DNA of 64,000 bases from Semisulcospira habei (GCA_036245525.1 BTPG01000001.1:181023076-181087075), one strand, 5' to 3'. Counted from the stretch's first letter, positions 22,291-33,741 are shown. Notes: a model not told the origin generated them from the sequence alone. Translations and numbers: made by a program.

Positions 22291-24475
22291 GATTTTCTAG
22301 AGAGTGACAAAGGTATATCAAAATGAAGTCTAGTATGAATAAAAGCAGTGCGCACTCGTTTTAAACCGCCGGAGGATAGAAAATTTTTCTGCAGCACATT
22401 TTGTTTCCAGTACGACTGCAGACGAAACCAGGACTGTCCGGCGCAGCCATGTTCACACGGGCCTCATTGTTCCTGTATTCAGTGGTAGTATGCAATATAT
22501 TTCACTTAAAAGGATTTTATTTTATTTTAAAGGAAATTTCAACACTTAATTATATTAAGAGAGGAAACAAGTACGAAAAAGCATGCCTCTAGCTCAAATA
22601 TCGTTACTCAACAATAAGGCGGTATCCCAAATCACGTGATCGACACATGCTACAAGATACACGCGGACTCGTTGCCGTGAATTTCGGTGTGCCGACGAGT
22701 TCTTTCGATTTGTTCTACATAACTTGAGCTTGTTTGTTTAGTCCCCAAAAAAGCGAACGTGCAAAGTTGCTTTGTGCATTTTTACGTCTCACTTTACCAT
22801 CTGTTTTATTTCGACACCACAGCACCAAAACAAAACGCTGCAATTACAAAAACAAACGTTATCTTCGAAACCTATGTCCGAAGTGCAACATGCTGCATGC
22901 TGTAAAAGAGAAAGAGGGCCACACCACTTGGGTTTTAACTGTCCATGGCTGAACAAAGTTTTGGAACTTGATTAATTATTTATTACTGTAACATTTGGGG
23001 TGTAGGGGGGCTCTGGATAGAGGTAGTACCTTTGCTGTTCGGCAGCTGCGTCCTACATAGGACGGACGGGCATCACTGGTCCTCATCCATCTCCTTAATC
23101 TCTCTCGTGTTGGCTCCAAGCGCCACACCCTGGCAAACCACCTCAGCTGGTGGGCTAAACCACGTGAGGGGGTGGTGTTCACATTGCACCACTAGGCGGA
23201 TGAGCTGTTTCTGACAGCCAACGGCTAGAGGACGGAGGAGATCAGGTTGGATCCAACGGCCAAATGTGGGGGAGTAAACCCTTCAAATCAGGAGTGGAGC
23301 CCCGAAGGCAGACAGTTGCCTGTATTCACGCACTGTTCTGGCAGCTCCTGCAGCCAAACTGGTGCCAAACGTACTGCTTTGCATTCCTTTGGATACATCA
23401 GCGAGGCCGAGAGGGGGATCTTGACGACTGGGCACCCCATGATCTCCATACACTTGCGCCCTGGAGAGGTCACTCCAGTGACTGACCCAGCAAGCGCATA
23501 TACTCCATTGTCTTCCGAGACAGGATGCCAAAACTGTAACATTTAATTCAATCAGTTGCGCTGGCAAGCTATATTGTGATGCGCGATCACTGCCAGTGCC
23601 AATGCAGTCTCAGTGATCACTGATGGTACAGTACACTTCACACTGAAAGAATACACAGCACAATGTAAACACGCTTGGAAGTTCATGCAATGCTTTGTTT
23701 AAAATTAAACCCTATCTTGCTAGCAGGCCACGGACCACAGTGCTGTTTCCGTACTGTCCAGTCTCTTAGCCTTAGTCAGTCTAATTGTTCAATTCCCTAA
23801 AAAACACTACCGCCCACCAGCTGCACATTTGCCATGCACAAAATACAAACAAAAAAAAAAACAGCACATGACCCGTCTCATTTCTTGGCTATGAAACTGG
23901 TTCCTTACCAACCCCACACCCAAGCACAGCTGAAATCAGCGTGCCCCTCAAATCACTACGTCAAAGCAACTCAACATAGGCCCACAAATGTCCACTGGAT
24001 GTTCAGGATGGTATAAATCAAAGCACCAAACATGTCTCCTCTCAGCTAACCACAAATTTCCAGCAAATTCCCACATTCAGCCCAACTGCAAATTTTCAAA
24101 CAAGGCAAAAATTATTTTTATGCCTAAACTTCCCAATTTAAATGTATACCGTGACCAGCAGTAGCCTACTGCACAAAAGAGGAACTGTATATGTTTTGCT
24201 GCTGCGTAATTTGCAGTTTGTCTGCATGTAGACATTTGAAGTTCGCTGCAAGGATTCTTAGCAGCTGGTATTAGCACTGACACGCATATATATTGGGATT
24301 AAAACGAGAAAGAAAGCGGAGAAAGGTGACAGAGATGATTTAATAAATCATTCAAGTGATCAAATGAGTGAGATATGTTTAATGTATCAGTCAGCCAACT
24401 TAATAAAATTTCAAATACAAAACGATTTCCAAATACCGTGTAGCTCGCTTAGCACCACGTGAATGTTCTGTTTAC
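22291..24475. other. Unassigned sequence
   Basis: No supported gene. Overlapping open frames on both strands at 22976-23567 (up to 99 codons) have no recognised domain. Their even overlap suggests old repeat DNA rather than an exon. Confidence 0.35.
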
Positions 24476-24479
24476 GTAC

Positions 24480-24616
24480 AGTGTGTGAGTGAATGCGTGT
24501 GATTCACGTGAGCGTGCTTGTTGGGTTCAGTTCGCGGCTACATTCTGCGCATTGAGTTATATTATAAATATGAGAAATGCGCCATATAAATGCTATGCAT
24601 TATTATTATTATTATG
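24480..24616 (+). repeat. SINE-like repeat with (ATT)n tail, copy 1
   Basis: The block CACGTGAGCGTGC..TTGGGTTCAGTTCGCGGC and the GCGCCATATAAATG-type tail are shared with 48630-48780. The order of body then ATT tail fits a SINE or LINE end. A tRNA-type promoter could not be confirmed by eye. Confidence 0.5.
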
Positions 24617-24643
24617 TAATGATGAACAGCTATAGTTAAAGGG

Positions 24644-24700
24644 GGCTGGGGGGGGGGGGAGGGGTGGGGGGGGGGGGGAGATGATGATGATGATGATGAA
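24644..24700 (+). repeat. G-rich tract and (GAT)n
   Basis: GGGGGG runs interrupted by A and T, followed by six GAT units. Confidence 0.9.
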
Positions 24701-25046
24701 ACGTTTTTATTCAGGATAAAAGTTTTAGGCATAGCAATGCCTATCTTCCAAACTGTCCTGCAAGAGAAGAGGAGAAGGCACATACTTTATAATGTACACG
24801 TACTATTTTTTTCAGTGTCTCCGTCACCCACTCATAACACCATTGGGCTCGATGAGTTCTCGTGTATTTTTGAGTGATTTACAAAATACACGTACTTGCT
24901 GCTGTTATCTTATTTTCTTACTGGCTTTGACATTTCGTTGTAAGATTTACAGTCCCATACTTTAAGCCTGTCCCGCCTAACGCACTTTGAGGTTGACTGT
25001 ATCATTGATGTGTGTAGGTAGCGTTTTGTTTGAGGTGGCAGTTTGG

Positions 25047-25368
25047 TTGATTGATTGATTGATTGTACATTGCTTAACGTCCCGACAGCAACAAGGCTTT
25101 CTCAGGACGTGCCTGCACTGCTTGTGAAAAAAAATAAATAAACAGAACATTGAATGTATGTCGCCAGCCGGTCAAATACATTAAATAAACCTAACACATG
25201 GGGCCTAAATAAAGCTAAGACCATTTAGCAACACACATCCAATATCAAGAGCTACAGGCAGTGCAGACAGTAGGGAGAGTTTTAAAAAGGCAAATACAGG
25301 TGAATGGACCAAGGGTAGACAGAAACACATGCCCCAGAATAGAGAGAAAACCCCACCCTGTGGGGCTG
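25047..25368 (-). mobile_element. CAAT-tailed retroposon with 15-bp TSD, copy 2
   Basis: Reverse copy of the element at 18299-18682, shorter at its 5' end. It is flanked by a perfect 15-bp TSD, GAGGTGGCAGTTTGG, at 25032-25046 and 25369-25383. The tail is ATTGATTGATTG on the plus strand. Different TSDs and different 5' ends show two independent retrotransposition events. Confidence 0.88.
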
Positions 25369-25773
25369 GAGGTGGCAGTTTGGGCCTCACCTGTAATTTT
25401 GGTGTCCCTGTGCATGAGGCCAACAGTACTTTTCACAGAACTGATAGCTGCATGTGCAGTGTGATTAACTGTACGCATGAGATTTGTAGGTGGGCAGCAG
25501 TAAAATACAAGCAGTCAATACAAGCCACTTTCTTAACTTTAAGTCTCCATTTAGGCTTTACAGTCCATCAGTATACAATTGTGCATGTCTTTTGTGGGTG
25601 TTCTGCGGTTTTGTGTGTGTATGGACCTCACCGGTGCGCGCATTTTCAGCCAATCAGAAAATATAAAAAAATTGCCGCAGCGCGGTTCTGTTGCCGGGTG
25701 CCACAAGCCTTCCCGTAACTAAGCAAGGAAATAGCGAAGCGCGATACTGTTTGTGCGTATACATTTCACTGAA

Positions 25774-25977
25774 ATGGTCAGGCATTGCCTTTGCGGTACC
25801 TGCAATCGGGACGAAAGCTACCCTAAAACCATCAAAGAAAAGCTTCTGGCTTTTTTCCCCTCCCGAAACCAACGCAATGGGCTGAATAAAACTGAACTAG
25901 ACCGCACACTGATCATCTCAACATCGGGATACTACCCCCCTAGAGGAGAAGAGCAAACGCAGAGCTGTTTGTATGCG
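25774..25977 (+). pseudogene. THAP zinc-finger exon of the transposon, degenerate (copy 2)
   Basis: The frame starts MVRHCLCGTCNRDE, keeping the C-x4-C pair of a THAP domain but with the usual tryptophan changed (LCG for .WG). As in copy 1, the downstream PKP...W...RPH..LN series lies in another frame and contains stops. The splice donor that is GTAAGT in copy 1 is GCAAGT here. This exon is dead. Confidence 0.65.
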
Positions 25978-27677
25978 GCAAGTGTCTTTTTCTAGATTGT
26001 TCTGAAAATGGTTACAATTCACTTGCGGAAGTGGTACATAATTCAGCGATCGAGTTATCATGGCCGGAGCGTACTGCCGTGGGCCTACAATAATGTGCAA
26101 TCACTCGCTATCAGGCAGTACCGCTACACTGATCTGCACACTCAGTTGGGATGTGTGATTTTAAATATGGAATTAACTCTCCAGAAACACCATAACCAAA
26201 CGTGTATGCCCTTACGTTTCTTCAGTTTGCACTCTCTCACTCACTGTAACAAATCACGACAAGCACAAATCGACACATCACTTCTACAGTAACACATTTA
26301 ATCAGATCTATTTATGATGAGCATATATTCATGCAACGTTTTTCTTCTCAGCATTCGTGGGATGGCGAACCCAGTGAGATGCACCCCTACCCATTCCAAC
26401 AGACTGCCTACAAATCCAGACTGCTCACAATTAATGTGGGCAGTACAGATTCCGGCTGTAAAATCTTCGCAGGAAGATCAAGTCTTGCAACATACACCTG
26501 ACACTGTAGCTGACAAGTGTGGGACAGCGGAACAATGATGCAAGTATATCTTTGTGTATATATGCTGACAATAACAGCAGAGGTGCATACCTAACATTTC
26601 GCTTACACTCTGTGATGACAGTTCACTTTCCAAGTCAGACTTTCTTTGTTCTTTGTAGAAAGCTGACAGTGTGAAACAGTGATGCCATGAATGGAATGTC
26701 TGGTGTGATCTGCGATACATTTACATCCCTTTGGGTAAAAACAATAACCTGTGATATTTAGCTGTCCTTGCACCTGCGTGTGGTTGGAATATGATTTCTT
26801 TAGTCCCACGCTGGTGTTGTCAGCTAATTTCACACAAAATCCTGGTAACTGACATACCTCGAGTATGGTGTAATTTCTGGATGCGGATGGGCATTTGACT
26901 TTGATTATGCCTGTCCGGCCACTGTCGCACACTTTGAGTTGCTCCTAGAAATAGAAACTGTGGATTAACCACAATGCTGCGCTTGTGCATGTGTCCGTCA
27001 GGAAGTACTAAATATTTACTCTTGGCAGTGTACTCATGTCGTTTACATAAAATGTGGCTGCAGCTGAGAAAATAGTTGTCAAGACGTTTGCTTTTCTATT
27101 TAGATCTATGTGGAAGTTTCATGTTGCTAGTTTCTTGGGGGGGGGGGGGGTGTTTGTTTTTTTCCCTCTACCCAGTGATTAGAACTGGTCAGTTCTCTGT
27201 TCTCCCCTCACGTTTCTCAGGATTTGGACACTAACTGGTCAAGCAAAGGCGATCCAGTTCTTGTAGGAGATCAACTGGGGACCTCGTGACACACATGTCA
27301 GCGACCCTGTTGATTCCCTGGCATTGGCTCTCTTTTCAGTCTCCTGGTCTGTGAACAAATATTGAGTGCAGCTTTAGAAATACTTTTGACGTTTTAAGTT
27401 AATCATAAACATATACTGTTTATAATTTTTTTTAATTTCTCTTTTAGGGATTTCACCATTAGACTACCTGGCCATCGCTGCAGAGTGCAAATTCTGAAAT
27501 AGCAAGCTAGAAGATAAAGATAGACCTGCTGGAGGAGGAGATCAGAATTTGAAAATCGGAATGCATCGCAAGGTTGCAAAGAACAAAAGGTGTGCAGACG
27601 CAACCAGCAGAAGAAGAAGTATTTGGAGTGGACTTTGTGAGAAAAAAGGAGAGACAACTAAACAACCTGTTCCAGTT

Positions 27678-27900
27678 CTACACTGCATTAACATATGTTT
27701 GGGTTTTGGCTTTTTTTGTCATTTTTGTTGCCAAATGGTCAATCTTTTAAGCACAAGTATAGTGAAAAAGGGCATACTTTCAGCACCTACACTGAAAGTC
27801 TGCCCTTTGTCACTATACTTGTGCTTAAAAGATTGACCATTTGGCAACACAAATGACAAAATAGCCAAAAACCAAACATATGTTAATGCAGCTGTAGTAC
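27678..27900. repeat. Long inverted repeat inside THAP transposon copy 2
   Basis: Homologous to 8948-9182. Its outer arms share CATTAACATATGTTTGG with their reverse complement, and its inner arms share TTGCCAAATGGTCAATCTTT. The loop lies near 27785-27795. Confidence 0.8.
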
Positions 27901-28402
27901 AGCCACACGATAGACTGTTTCTCATTCTTTGCTGATTGAGAAATTTTGAAGACTTCATAATAAAATGAAAATGAGTTTTGAATCTAGTATTCCTATGCTA
28001 TCAAATTGTGTCAGCCATTTATGACCTGATCCATTATTTCTCTGTGTGTTGTGTTTTGGCAATTGAACCACTCATATTCCAGAATAAAATATAATTTACC
28101 AGTTAATAATAGTTTTGATTTTATTTTAGGTAATGCTTGTGTTGATGTGGCATGTTATGGGTCTTTTCGTCTATTATGGCCTGGCTAGCACACCATGGTT
28201 TTATTATTGGGACAGATGCGATCTTGGTGCCTTTTGATATTGCTGCTCACCAGGCTTGTGGCATGCCCCTGCAGCTCAGTCGATTAGGCACATGGGTCAA
28301 ACAGTTTAGCTGCCTGCTGCCTTGAAATACTGAAGAGATTTCTGAAGCCCAATGACATGAGAACAGTGACCATTGAACCTGAAATACAAATCATACATGC
28401 AT

Positions 28403-28527
28403 GGTTATTTATTAATAATCTCTCTCCCCCTCTCTCTTCTGTCTTTCACACACACACACACACACACACGGTTATTTATTAATAATCTCTCTCCTCTCTC
28501 TTTCACACACACACACACACACATATC
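28403..28527 (+). repeat. Two-unit tandem duplication ending in (CA)n
   Basis: Two units of about 62 bp, each GGTTATTTATTAATAATCTC, then CTCTCT, then CACACA. Copy 1 has one unit. Confidence 0.85.
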
Positions 28528-28674
28528 GATTCTATTTGTGAGTGAAAGTAAACAGCTCAGCCTGACACTGAACACAGCCAGCAATAGAGAGCGCTGAGCA
28601 GCACTGCCATCTTGCTAAGATGAGTCATGATGGACTAAAATGGCTCGGATAAGTGTGTTATTTTTTTAAAAAAC

Positions 28675-28860
28675 TGTAATGTTATGTGTTCACTTGGATG
28701 CAGACACAACTCCGTGATTTTAGGTTTTGTTATCTGGTTCGTATTCAGCATTCACGTCGTTCGACCGGGCGGGGCGGAATCTCGAGTTCTGTCCCCTTAA
28801 TTGTCTCTTTACCAAAACCCTATCCGAAAGTACCGCCCGGATATACTACCACACATGACA
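28675..28860 (-). repeat. 3' LTR of the gypsy element
   Basis: 186 bp, TGTCATG...ATTACA on the minus strand. A purine-rich AAAAGGAGGGAGA precedes it at about 28861-28873 (minus), the expected polypurine tract. Confidence 0.92.
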
Positions 28861-28964
28861 TCTCCCTCCTTTTGAGATAATTGACAATACTGCACTCGAG
28901 TGTGCAAACATTATTTGTTTACAGTCTTTGATAACCGAGGAGGGGATTCTATTGCTTCTAAGAG

Positions 28965-29342
28965 TCACTGGAAGCGACTAGGCTTCTTCACAACACGCCC
29001 ACATCTGGTTGTCACCTGCTCCGGACTGGTAGCTGGAACTGGCGTAGGTTGGCAATCTGGCCCCGGATGCTGAGCTGGCATAGGAGCAGGCTTCGTGACA
29101 TCAGCTGGCGAATCCGACGACTGACTGGACGGCATACCGGCGTTAACCGGTGGCAACGAGTCAACAGCTGGCTGCTGTTGCTGAGAGTCAGAGGACGCTG
29201 CACCGCCGCCATGGTGGTACTTCATGAGATGGCGTCTGTTACGGCGCAAAATTGCACCATCTTGAGTTTTCACCATTATAGGAGCGAGAAGCACATTTGT
29301 CCGTAACTTGAGCTGGCTGCTTCCACCCCTTTTCACTATCAC
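28965..29342 (-). pseudogene. Gypsy pol C-terminal tail
   Basis: The 125-codon frame carries a basic block (LRRNRRHLMKY), a glutamine/proline-rich linker and a final RCGRVVKKPSRFQ. This kind of end is common in gypsy integrase tails. It overlaps the previous frame by about 100 bases, so a frameshift separates them. Confidence 0.65.
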
Positions 29343-29920
29343 ACTTGATGAGCACGTTGTCGCCCGGTGTCAACTCGGGTAGTGGCATCACCCCATGATG
29401 TTTGTCGAAATGGTGCTTTTGCTGCATTTTCGCATGGAAGTCCTTGTCTTTAAGCGTCTCCATTTGCGGTGTATGAGGGACAAGAGACTCTGGAAGCACG
29501 GGAAGTGTTGACCGAACTCTTCTTCCAAAAGCAAGTTCGGCAGGGCTATATCCTAGAGAGGGGATAGGAGTTGCCCTATAGGTCAGCAGGGCAATTTGGA
29601 AATCATCTTGACATAAGTCTTTTGGCTGTTTGGACGGCCCTCTCGGCCTCCCCATTGCTTTGGGCGTAGTGTGGGCTGCTAGTGATGTGAGAGAAATTCC
29701 ACCTAGTGGAAAAAGCTTTGAACTCCGAGGAGGAGAACTGGGTGCCATTATCCGAAACTAATATCTCCGGTATCCCATACCTAGCAAAAACGCTCTTCAG
29801 CTGTTCGACCACAGCTCCTGTTGTCGTCCTCCCCAACCTAGCAATGTCGTTGTAGCGCGAGTAATAATCGACCACCACCAAGAAAGTTGTCCCTTTAATC
29901 TCACAAAGATCCACCCCCAC
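29239..29920 (-). pseudogene. Gypsy integrase catalytic core, frameshifted
   Basis: The frame from 29920 reads VVDYYSRY (first catalytic Asp), [11 protein letters not shown] (second Asp) and [14 protein letters not shown] (Glu), the full DDE triad. It then shifts into the frame running to 29239, with LLTYRATPIPSLGYSPAELA and KHHFDKHH. Integrase joins element DNA to the host target. The triad is present, but the frameshift near 29603-29650 breaks the protein. Confidence 0.85.
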
Positions 29921-29952
29921 TTTTTGAAAAGGGTACTCAGGGAGATTTGAAA

Positions 29953-30193
29953 CTAGGAGAGGTTCTTTGCCCTGAGTAGGACGTCTTTAACAAAATCTGC
30001 ACTTGCCCACCATGTCTCTAACCGCCTGGCCCATGCCGGGCCACCACACTGCTTGATTTGCACGCTCACGGCATTTCTGAATGCCCTGGTGTCCAGGACG
30101 TATTCTCTCTCTGTCCATGGGATGACAATGCGACCCCCACGGGTAACCAACCCATCGTACTCGCTAAGCTCACCCTTGATCCCATAGTACTCC
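29953..30193 (-). pseudogene. Gypsy integrase zinc-binding (H2C2) region, frameshifted
   Basis: In one minus-strand frame the residues IQKCRERANQAVWWPGMGQ and VGKCRFC are readable, giving the two cysteines and the WWPG block of the H2C2 region. Adjacent parts (VTRGGRIVIPWTER) are in a different frame. At least two frameshifts therefore lie between RNase H and the integrase core. Confidence 0.7.
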
Positions 30194-31459
30194 CTAGCTG
30201 CCAGTGCACACACAGTCTTCTTTGTATTCTGGCCACCCCAGGCGAATGTATGAGAGAACTGTATTGAGCTGAACGTCCGATTCTGTGGCTTTCTTGAGCT
30301 CTTCTAGCTTTTTGTCAGAGACTGACCATGAAATGCGAACTGAATCAATGTATGCAAGGACATCTGCTTCCAGGCCCACCGGACAATGTTCTTCCTCTAA
30401 TAGAGGCGCACGCGACAATGTGTCGGCAACGACAAGTGTTTTTCCCGGTGTGTATTCAGCCGTCAAGTTGTATCTCATCAAACGCATGAGCATACGCTGA
30501 CAACGTAGTGGTGTATCTGTCAGGTCCTTTTTATTCAGCAGTGGAATGAGCGGACGATGGTCTGTGAGAAGACGAAACTTCGGTAGCCCTACAAGGTACC
30601 TCTCAAATTTCTCACAGGCGTACACGATTGCCAGACATTCCTTTTCAATCTGCGCATACCGTTTTTCCGTATCGGTCAGACTTCGCGAACAGTAAGCCAC
30701 AGGCTTCAACTCGCCATCGACTTCTTGGTACAAAACTCCCCCAAGCCCATAGCTGCTAGCATCGGAGCACACAACAGTAGGTCTATCTGGTCGGAAGAAT
30801 ACAAGAGACGGAGAAGTTGCCAAAATCTGTTTGCTCTGCGAGAAAGCTTGCCTTTGTGATGGACCCCAAGTCCACAAAGCATCCTTATGCAAGAGCTGGT
30901 TGAGCGGATGAAGCACATCTGCCAAGTTTGGGACAAAACGACCCAAGTAATTGACCATTCCCAGAAACCGACGCAAATCTGGGACATTTTCCGGTGCTTT
31001 CATCTCCGAAATCGCTCTGACCTTGGACTGATCTGGTTGGATGCCATCCGCACTTATTGTGTGACCTAGAAACTGTATATTGTGCTTTTTGAATTCGCAC
31101 TTTTCTCGGTTCAGCTTCAAACCCGCTTTGCCTACGCGCTGAAGTACCTCATTCAAGTAACGGTCATGTTCTTCTTCGGAATCACCGTAGACGAGCACGT
31201 CATCCATGTAACAAACAACACCCTCGCAACTGTCTACGATGTTTTCCATAATACGCTGGAAAACTTCCGGTGCGAGATTAATTCCAAACGGCAGCCGCTT
31301 GAAAAAGTAACGCCCAAACGGCGTCATGAACGTTGTGTATTTTGCGGTTTCTTCGTGCAGCGGGACTTGCCAAAATCCCGAAGCGGCATCCAGCTTTGAA
31401 TACACTTTTGAACCCGAAAGCTTGTACGTCATCGAGTGTCGGCAGTATGTATCGTTCAC
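30194..31459 (-). CDS. Gypsy reverse transcriptase and RNase H
   Basis: A 421-codon frame. RT parts: SKLDAASGFWQVPL (catalytic Asp, motif A, about residue 22), RLPFGINLAPEVFQRIM (about 54-70) and VCYMDDVLVYG (YMDD, about 83-86), then the thumb (FLGMVNYLGRFVPNLA). RNase H follows: VVCSDASSYGLGGVLYQ (about 229-245), EKECLAIVYACEKFERYLVG and LTDHRPL, ending at VADTLSRAP (about 343-351). These enzymes copy element RNA into DNA and remove the template. The start is arbitrary, since the N-terminal fingers lie in other frames upstream (to about 31583). The catalytic residues look intact. Confidence 0.92.
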   Translation of the reverse strand: MNDTYCRHSMTYKLSGSKVYSKLDAASGFWQVPLHEETAKYTTFMTPFGRYFFKRLPFGINLAPEVFQRIMENIVDSCEGVVCYMDDVLVYGDSEEEHDRYLNEVLQRVGKAGLKLNREKCEFKKHNIQFLGHTISADGIQPDQSKVRAISEMKAPENVPDLRRFLGMVNYLGRFVPNLADVLHPLNQLLHKDALWTWGPSQRQAFSQSKQILATSPSLVFFRPDRPTVVCSDASSYGLGGVLYQEVDGELKPVAYCSRSLTDTEKRYAQIEKECLAIVYACEKFERYLVGLPKFRLLTDHRPLIPLLNKKDLTDTPLRCQRMLMRLMRYNLTAEYTPGKTLVVADTLSRAPLLEEEHCPVGLEADVLAYIDSVRISWSVSDKKLEELKKATESDVQLNTVLSYIRLGWPEYKEDCVCTGS

Positions 31460-31488
31460 GCTTCACCGCACGATTCAAGTGTTTTAGA

Positions 31489-32838
31489 TCAACACATATC
31501 CGTACATCTCCATTCTTTTTCAGAACGGGCACCATTGGTGCACAACCAGTCTGTTGGCTGAGTAACTCGCTCAATAACTCCATTCTCTTCCATGCGCTTA
31601 AGTTCGGCTTCCACTTTTGGCATTAGTGGAATGGGTATTCGCCTCGCCACCGAGATACTGTACGGTTCTACTCCCGATGCGAGTTCAATTTTCACCGGGT
31701 CCGTTTTGACCGGTTCGCTAATCGTGCCAAACGCCAGGTTTATCGCCTCGTTGGCGTCTATGCGCTTCACTAGCCCAAGGCGAACCGCTGCGTCCCTACT
31801 GAGCAAATTATCAGTTCCGCCTTTGACGACAAAGACACGCAATGGTATTTTCCTTTCATCACGGTGCGCATGTACCACAAACTGACCCAGGCTTTCGACG
31901 CGACCACCTGGCGACTGCAAAACTGTGTTGCTTTTTGCGAGCTTTGGTCTCGGATTCAAACTTTTGAAAACGGACTCTGATATCACGCTTACATCAGCGC
32001 CTGTATCTATTTTGAAATTGACAGCTCTGTTCAAAATCGTGAAAGTTTCCCGCCACTGCGGTTCTTTTTCTTCGGTGTCCAGTGAACCAAGAAACAGTAC
32101 GTCTCTGCTTGTATGAGACGTAGCCCTACATGAACAAGACGAGTCTTTAACATCTGACCCTCTTGCTTCTCTCTGTGCATGTGACAAATCTGAAACAATT
32201 TTTGTTCTGCACACTTTGCTGAAATGGTTCATTTTTCCACACTTATTACAAGTTTTCCCCTTTGCTGGGCACCTGAAGTCTCTGTCATGATTCCTCCCAC
32301 ACCTAAAGCATGTGTTTTTGCTCCCCTTATTGCCGGCCTCATGCTGGTTGGTACTCTTACCCCCAGTCTTGAGTTTATTTTCTTGCCTGAATTTATGATG
32401 CCCCCGAAACTGTCTGGGCCCATGCTGTCCCTGTACCTCATCTACGGAGTTGAAATTTCCGGCTCTTTGTGTTACTAACTGGGATTTCACCAGCTCCATC
32501 TGCCTCGCCATCTCTAGTGCTTTCTCTAATGTCAATTCTGCTGTGAGCTGGAGCTTCTCGCTCAACTCCCTATCTTTCACTCCCAAAACCAGCCTATCTC
32601 TGATAGCCTCATCCCTAGCTGTAAATCCCGCATTCTCTGACAGCTCATACAAGCTACGCACATACGTTCTATGTTCTCCCCCTCTTTTTGGGAACGGGCA
32701 TGAAACAGGGCTCTTTCGTGGATGATGTTGACTGGGGACAAAGTAAGAGTTGAACTTCTCAACGACGGTGTCAAAATATTTTCCGTCCTCCGCTGAGAGA
32801 CGAAAGGAAGAGAAAATTCGCTCACTGTCAATACCCAT
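31489..32838 (-). CDS. Gypsy gag C-terminal part and protease
   Basis: A 449-codon frame. The first 170 residues are capsid-like (KYFDTVVEKFNSYFVP, ELSENAGF, ELSEKLQL). Two zinc knuckles follow, CFRCGRNHDRDFRC (spacing variant) and CNKCGKMNHFSKVC (CCHC), at about residues 177-204. The aspartic protease has FKIDTGADVSVIS at about 275-287. The end runs into the beginning of the RT connection (IPLMPKVEAELKRMEENGVI). The true gag start is the minus-strand ATG at 32989, in another frame; a frameshift near 32842 separates the two. Confidence 0.88.
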   Translation of the reverse strand: MGIDSERIFSSFRLSAEDGKYFDTVVEKFNSYFVPSQHHPRKSPVSCPFPKRGGEHRTYVRSLYELSENAGFTARDEAIRDRLVLGVKDRELSEKLQLTAELTLEKALEMARQMELVKSQLVTQRAGNFNSVDEVQGQHGPRQFRGHHKFRQENKLKTGGKSTNQHEAGNKGSKNTCFRCGRNHDRDFRCPAKGKTCNKCGKMNHFSKVCRTKIVSDLSHAQREARGSDVKDSSCSCRATSHTSRDVLFLGSLDTEEKEPQWRETFTILNRAVNFKIDTGADVSVISESVFKSLNPRPKLAKSNTVLQSPGGRVESLGQFVVHAHRDERKIPLRVFVVKGGTDNLLSRDAAVRLGLVKRIDANEAINLAFGTISEPVKTDPVKIELASGVEPYSISVARRIPIPLMPKVEAELKRMEENGVIERVTQPTDWLCTNGARSEKEWRCTDMC

Positions 32839-32842
32839 GCAA

Positions 32843-32989
32843 TAGACTGATCAACGTCGATACTTGCACCACACCATCTTCTTTGTCGAGCTTAGCCGCA
32901 ATACGGTAGCGCTGAAAACGTTGAATCCACTCAGGCCAGCCGGAAGGCTTGGTGAAGTCAAAAGCTGTCGGCGCATGAAAAGCAGGCAT
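32843..32989 (-). pseudogene. Gypsy gag N-terminus, before a frameshift
   Basis: From the minus-strand ATG at 32989 the frame reads MPAFHAPTAFDFTKPSGWPE and WIQRFQRYRIAAKLDKEDG, the usual start of this gag type. Its frame then ends a few codons past 32843, where the downstream gag frame takes over. One inserted or lost base explains it. Confidence 0.75.
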
Positions 32990-33120
32990 CGTTGAACTTG
33001 CAATACCGAAGAGAGGTCACAAATACTCACAATGGCGAAAGCGCGTGTCAACACGACCGGTTGGCTATGACGAATGTCAAAGTCACTTTGAGCACAATGC
33101 ACCACTGAACGCAGAAATGT

Positions 33121-33141
33121 CCTAGGGGCACGCTGCCACCA
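33121..33141 (-). other. Primer-binding site of the gypsy element
   Basis: Directly inside the 5' LTR the minus strand reads TGGTGGCAGCGTGCC, the position and TGG start expected for a tRNA primer site. The tRNA is not identified. Confidence 0.6.
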
Positions 33142-33330
33142 TGTAATGTTATGTGTTCACTTGGATGCAGACACAACTCCGTGATTTTAGGTTTTGTTAT
33201 CTGGTTCGTATTCAGCATTCACGTCGTTCGACCGGGCGGGGCGGAATCTCGAGTTCTATCCCCTTAATTGTCTATTTACCAAAACCCTAACCGAAAGCCC
33301 TACCGCCCGGATAGACTACCACACATGACA
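33142..33330 (-). repeat. 5' LTR of the gypsy element
   Basis: 189 bp, TGTCATG...ATTACA on the minus strand. It matches the 3' LTR except for about four substitutions and a 3-base gap. Confidence 0.92.
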
Positions 33331-33741
33331 AAAACCAACACCAATAACAAAAACACTTACCCGGCTCTGCAGGCACTGACAGCTTTTTGACCTGTGCTTG
33401 CTGATGCTCATTTTCCACGTACAGTTTGTGTGGATCGGCGCCGCGTTCTTGTAGATCTGCGACCGGTCAACACGGATGCAACTTGAACGGAATCACCGTC
33501 TTGTGTGATAAATACGAATAGCATCAATGAAACTTGACGCAAACTTGCTTTGCCTGGATCTAGAGCCGTTTTTGACATATATTTGTGTCCTGGCATAAAT
33601 GTAGGCTTGTAGAATTTGCAACGCATTCAGTCGAATCACGCGCGCTATCGTCCGCCAGAGGCCAAGGGACAGGAATGCTTGTGGCACCCAGCAACAATTG
33701 CTAGGGGGCGTGGCGTTTGTGGCGCGTGCTCGGTGAGGTCC

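Larger units (their letters stand above)
28675..33330 (-). mobile_element. Complete Ty3/gypsy LTR retrotransposon, 4.66 kb
   Basis: It has two LTRs, a 5-bp TSD (AAAAC at 28670-28674 and 33331-33335), and gag, protease, RT, RNase H and integrase remnants in that order on the minus strand. It sits inside THAP transposon copy 2. The LTRs differ by about four substitutions and one 3-base gap, so the insertion is fairly recent, yet the coding part has several frameshifts. The domain order and the YMDD and H2C2/DDE motifs are standard. Lineage is probably Mag-like, by general resemblance only. Confidence 0.93.
25623..33741 (+). mobile_element. THAP-domain DNA transposon, copy 2 (ISL2EU-like), interrupted by a gypsy element
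   Basis: The terminal GGACCTCACCG repeats lie at 25623 (plus) and 33741 (minus), with AT directly outside both (25621-25622 and 33742-33743). It aligns with copy 1 along its length in the opposite direction. Removing the nested Ty3/gypsy element (28675-33330) leaves about 3.5 kb. It carries the THAP exon at 25774-25977, the conserved hairpin at 27678-27900, and the second gene's exon at about 33360-33655. It lacks the LINE found in copy 1. Confidence 0.75.

Noticed and set aside
7759..33741. Reading the two THAP copies as arms of one giant inverted duplication
   Set aside because: Each copy has its own terminal repeats and flanks, and similarity stops at those ends, so they are independent insertions.
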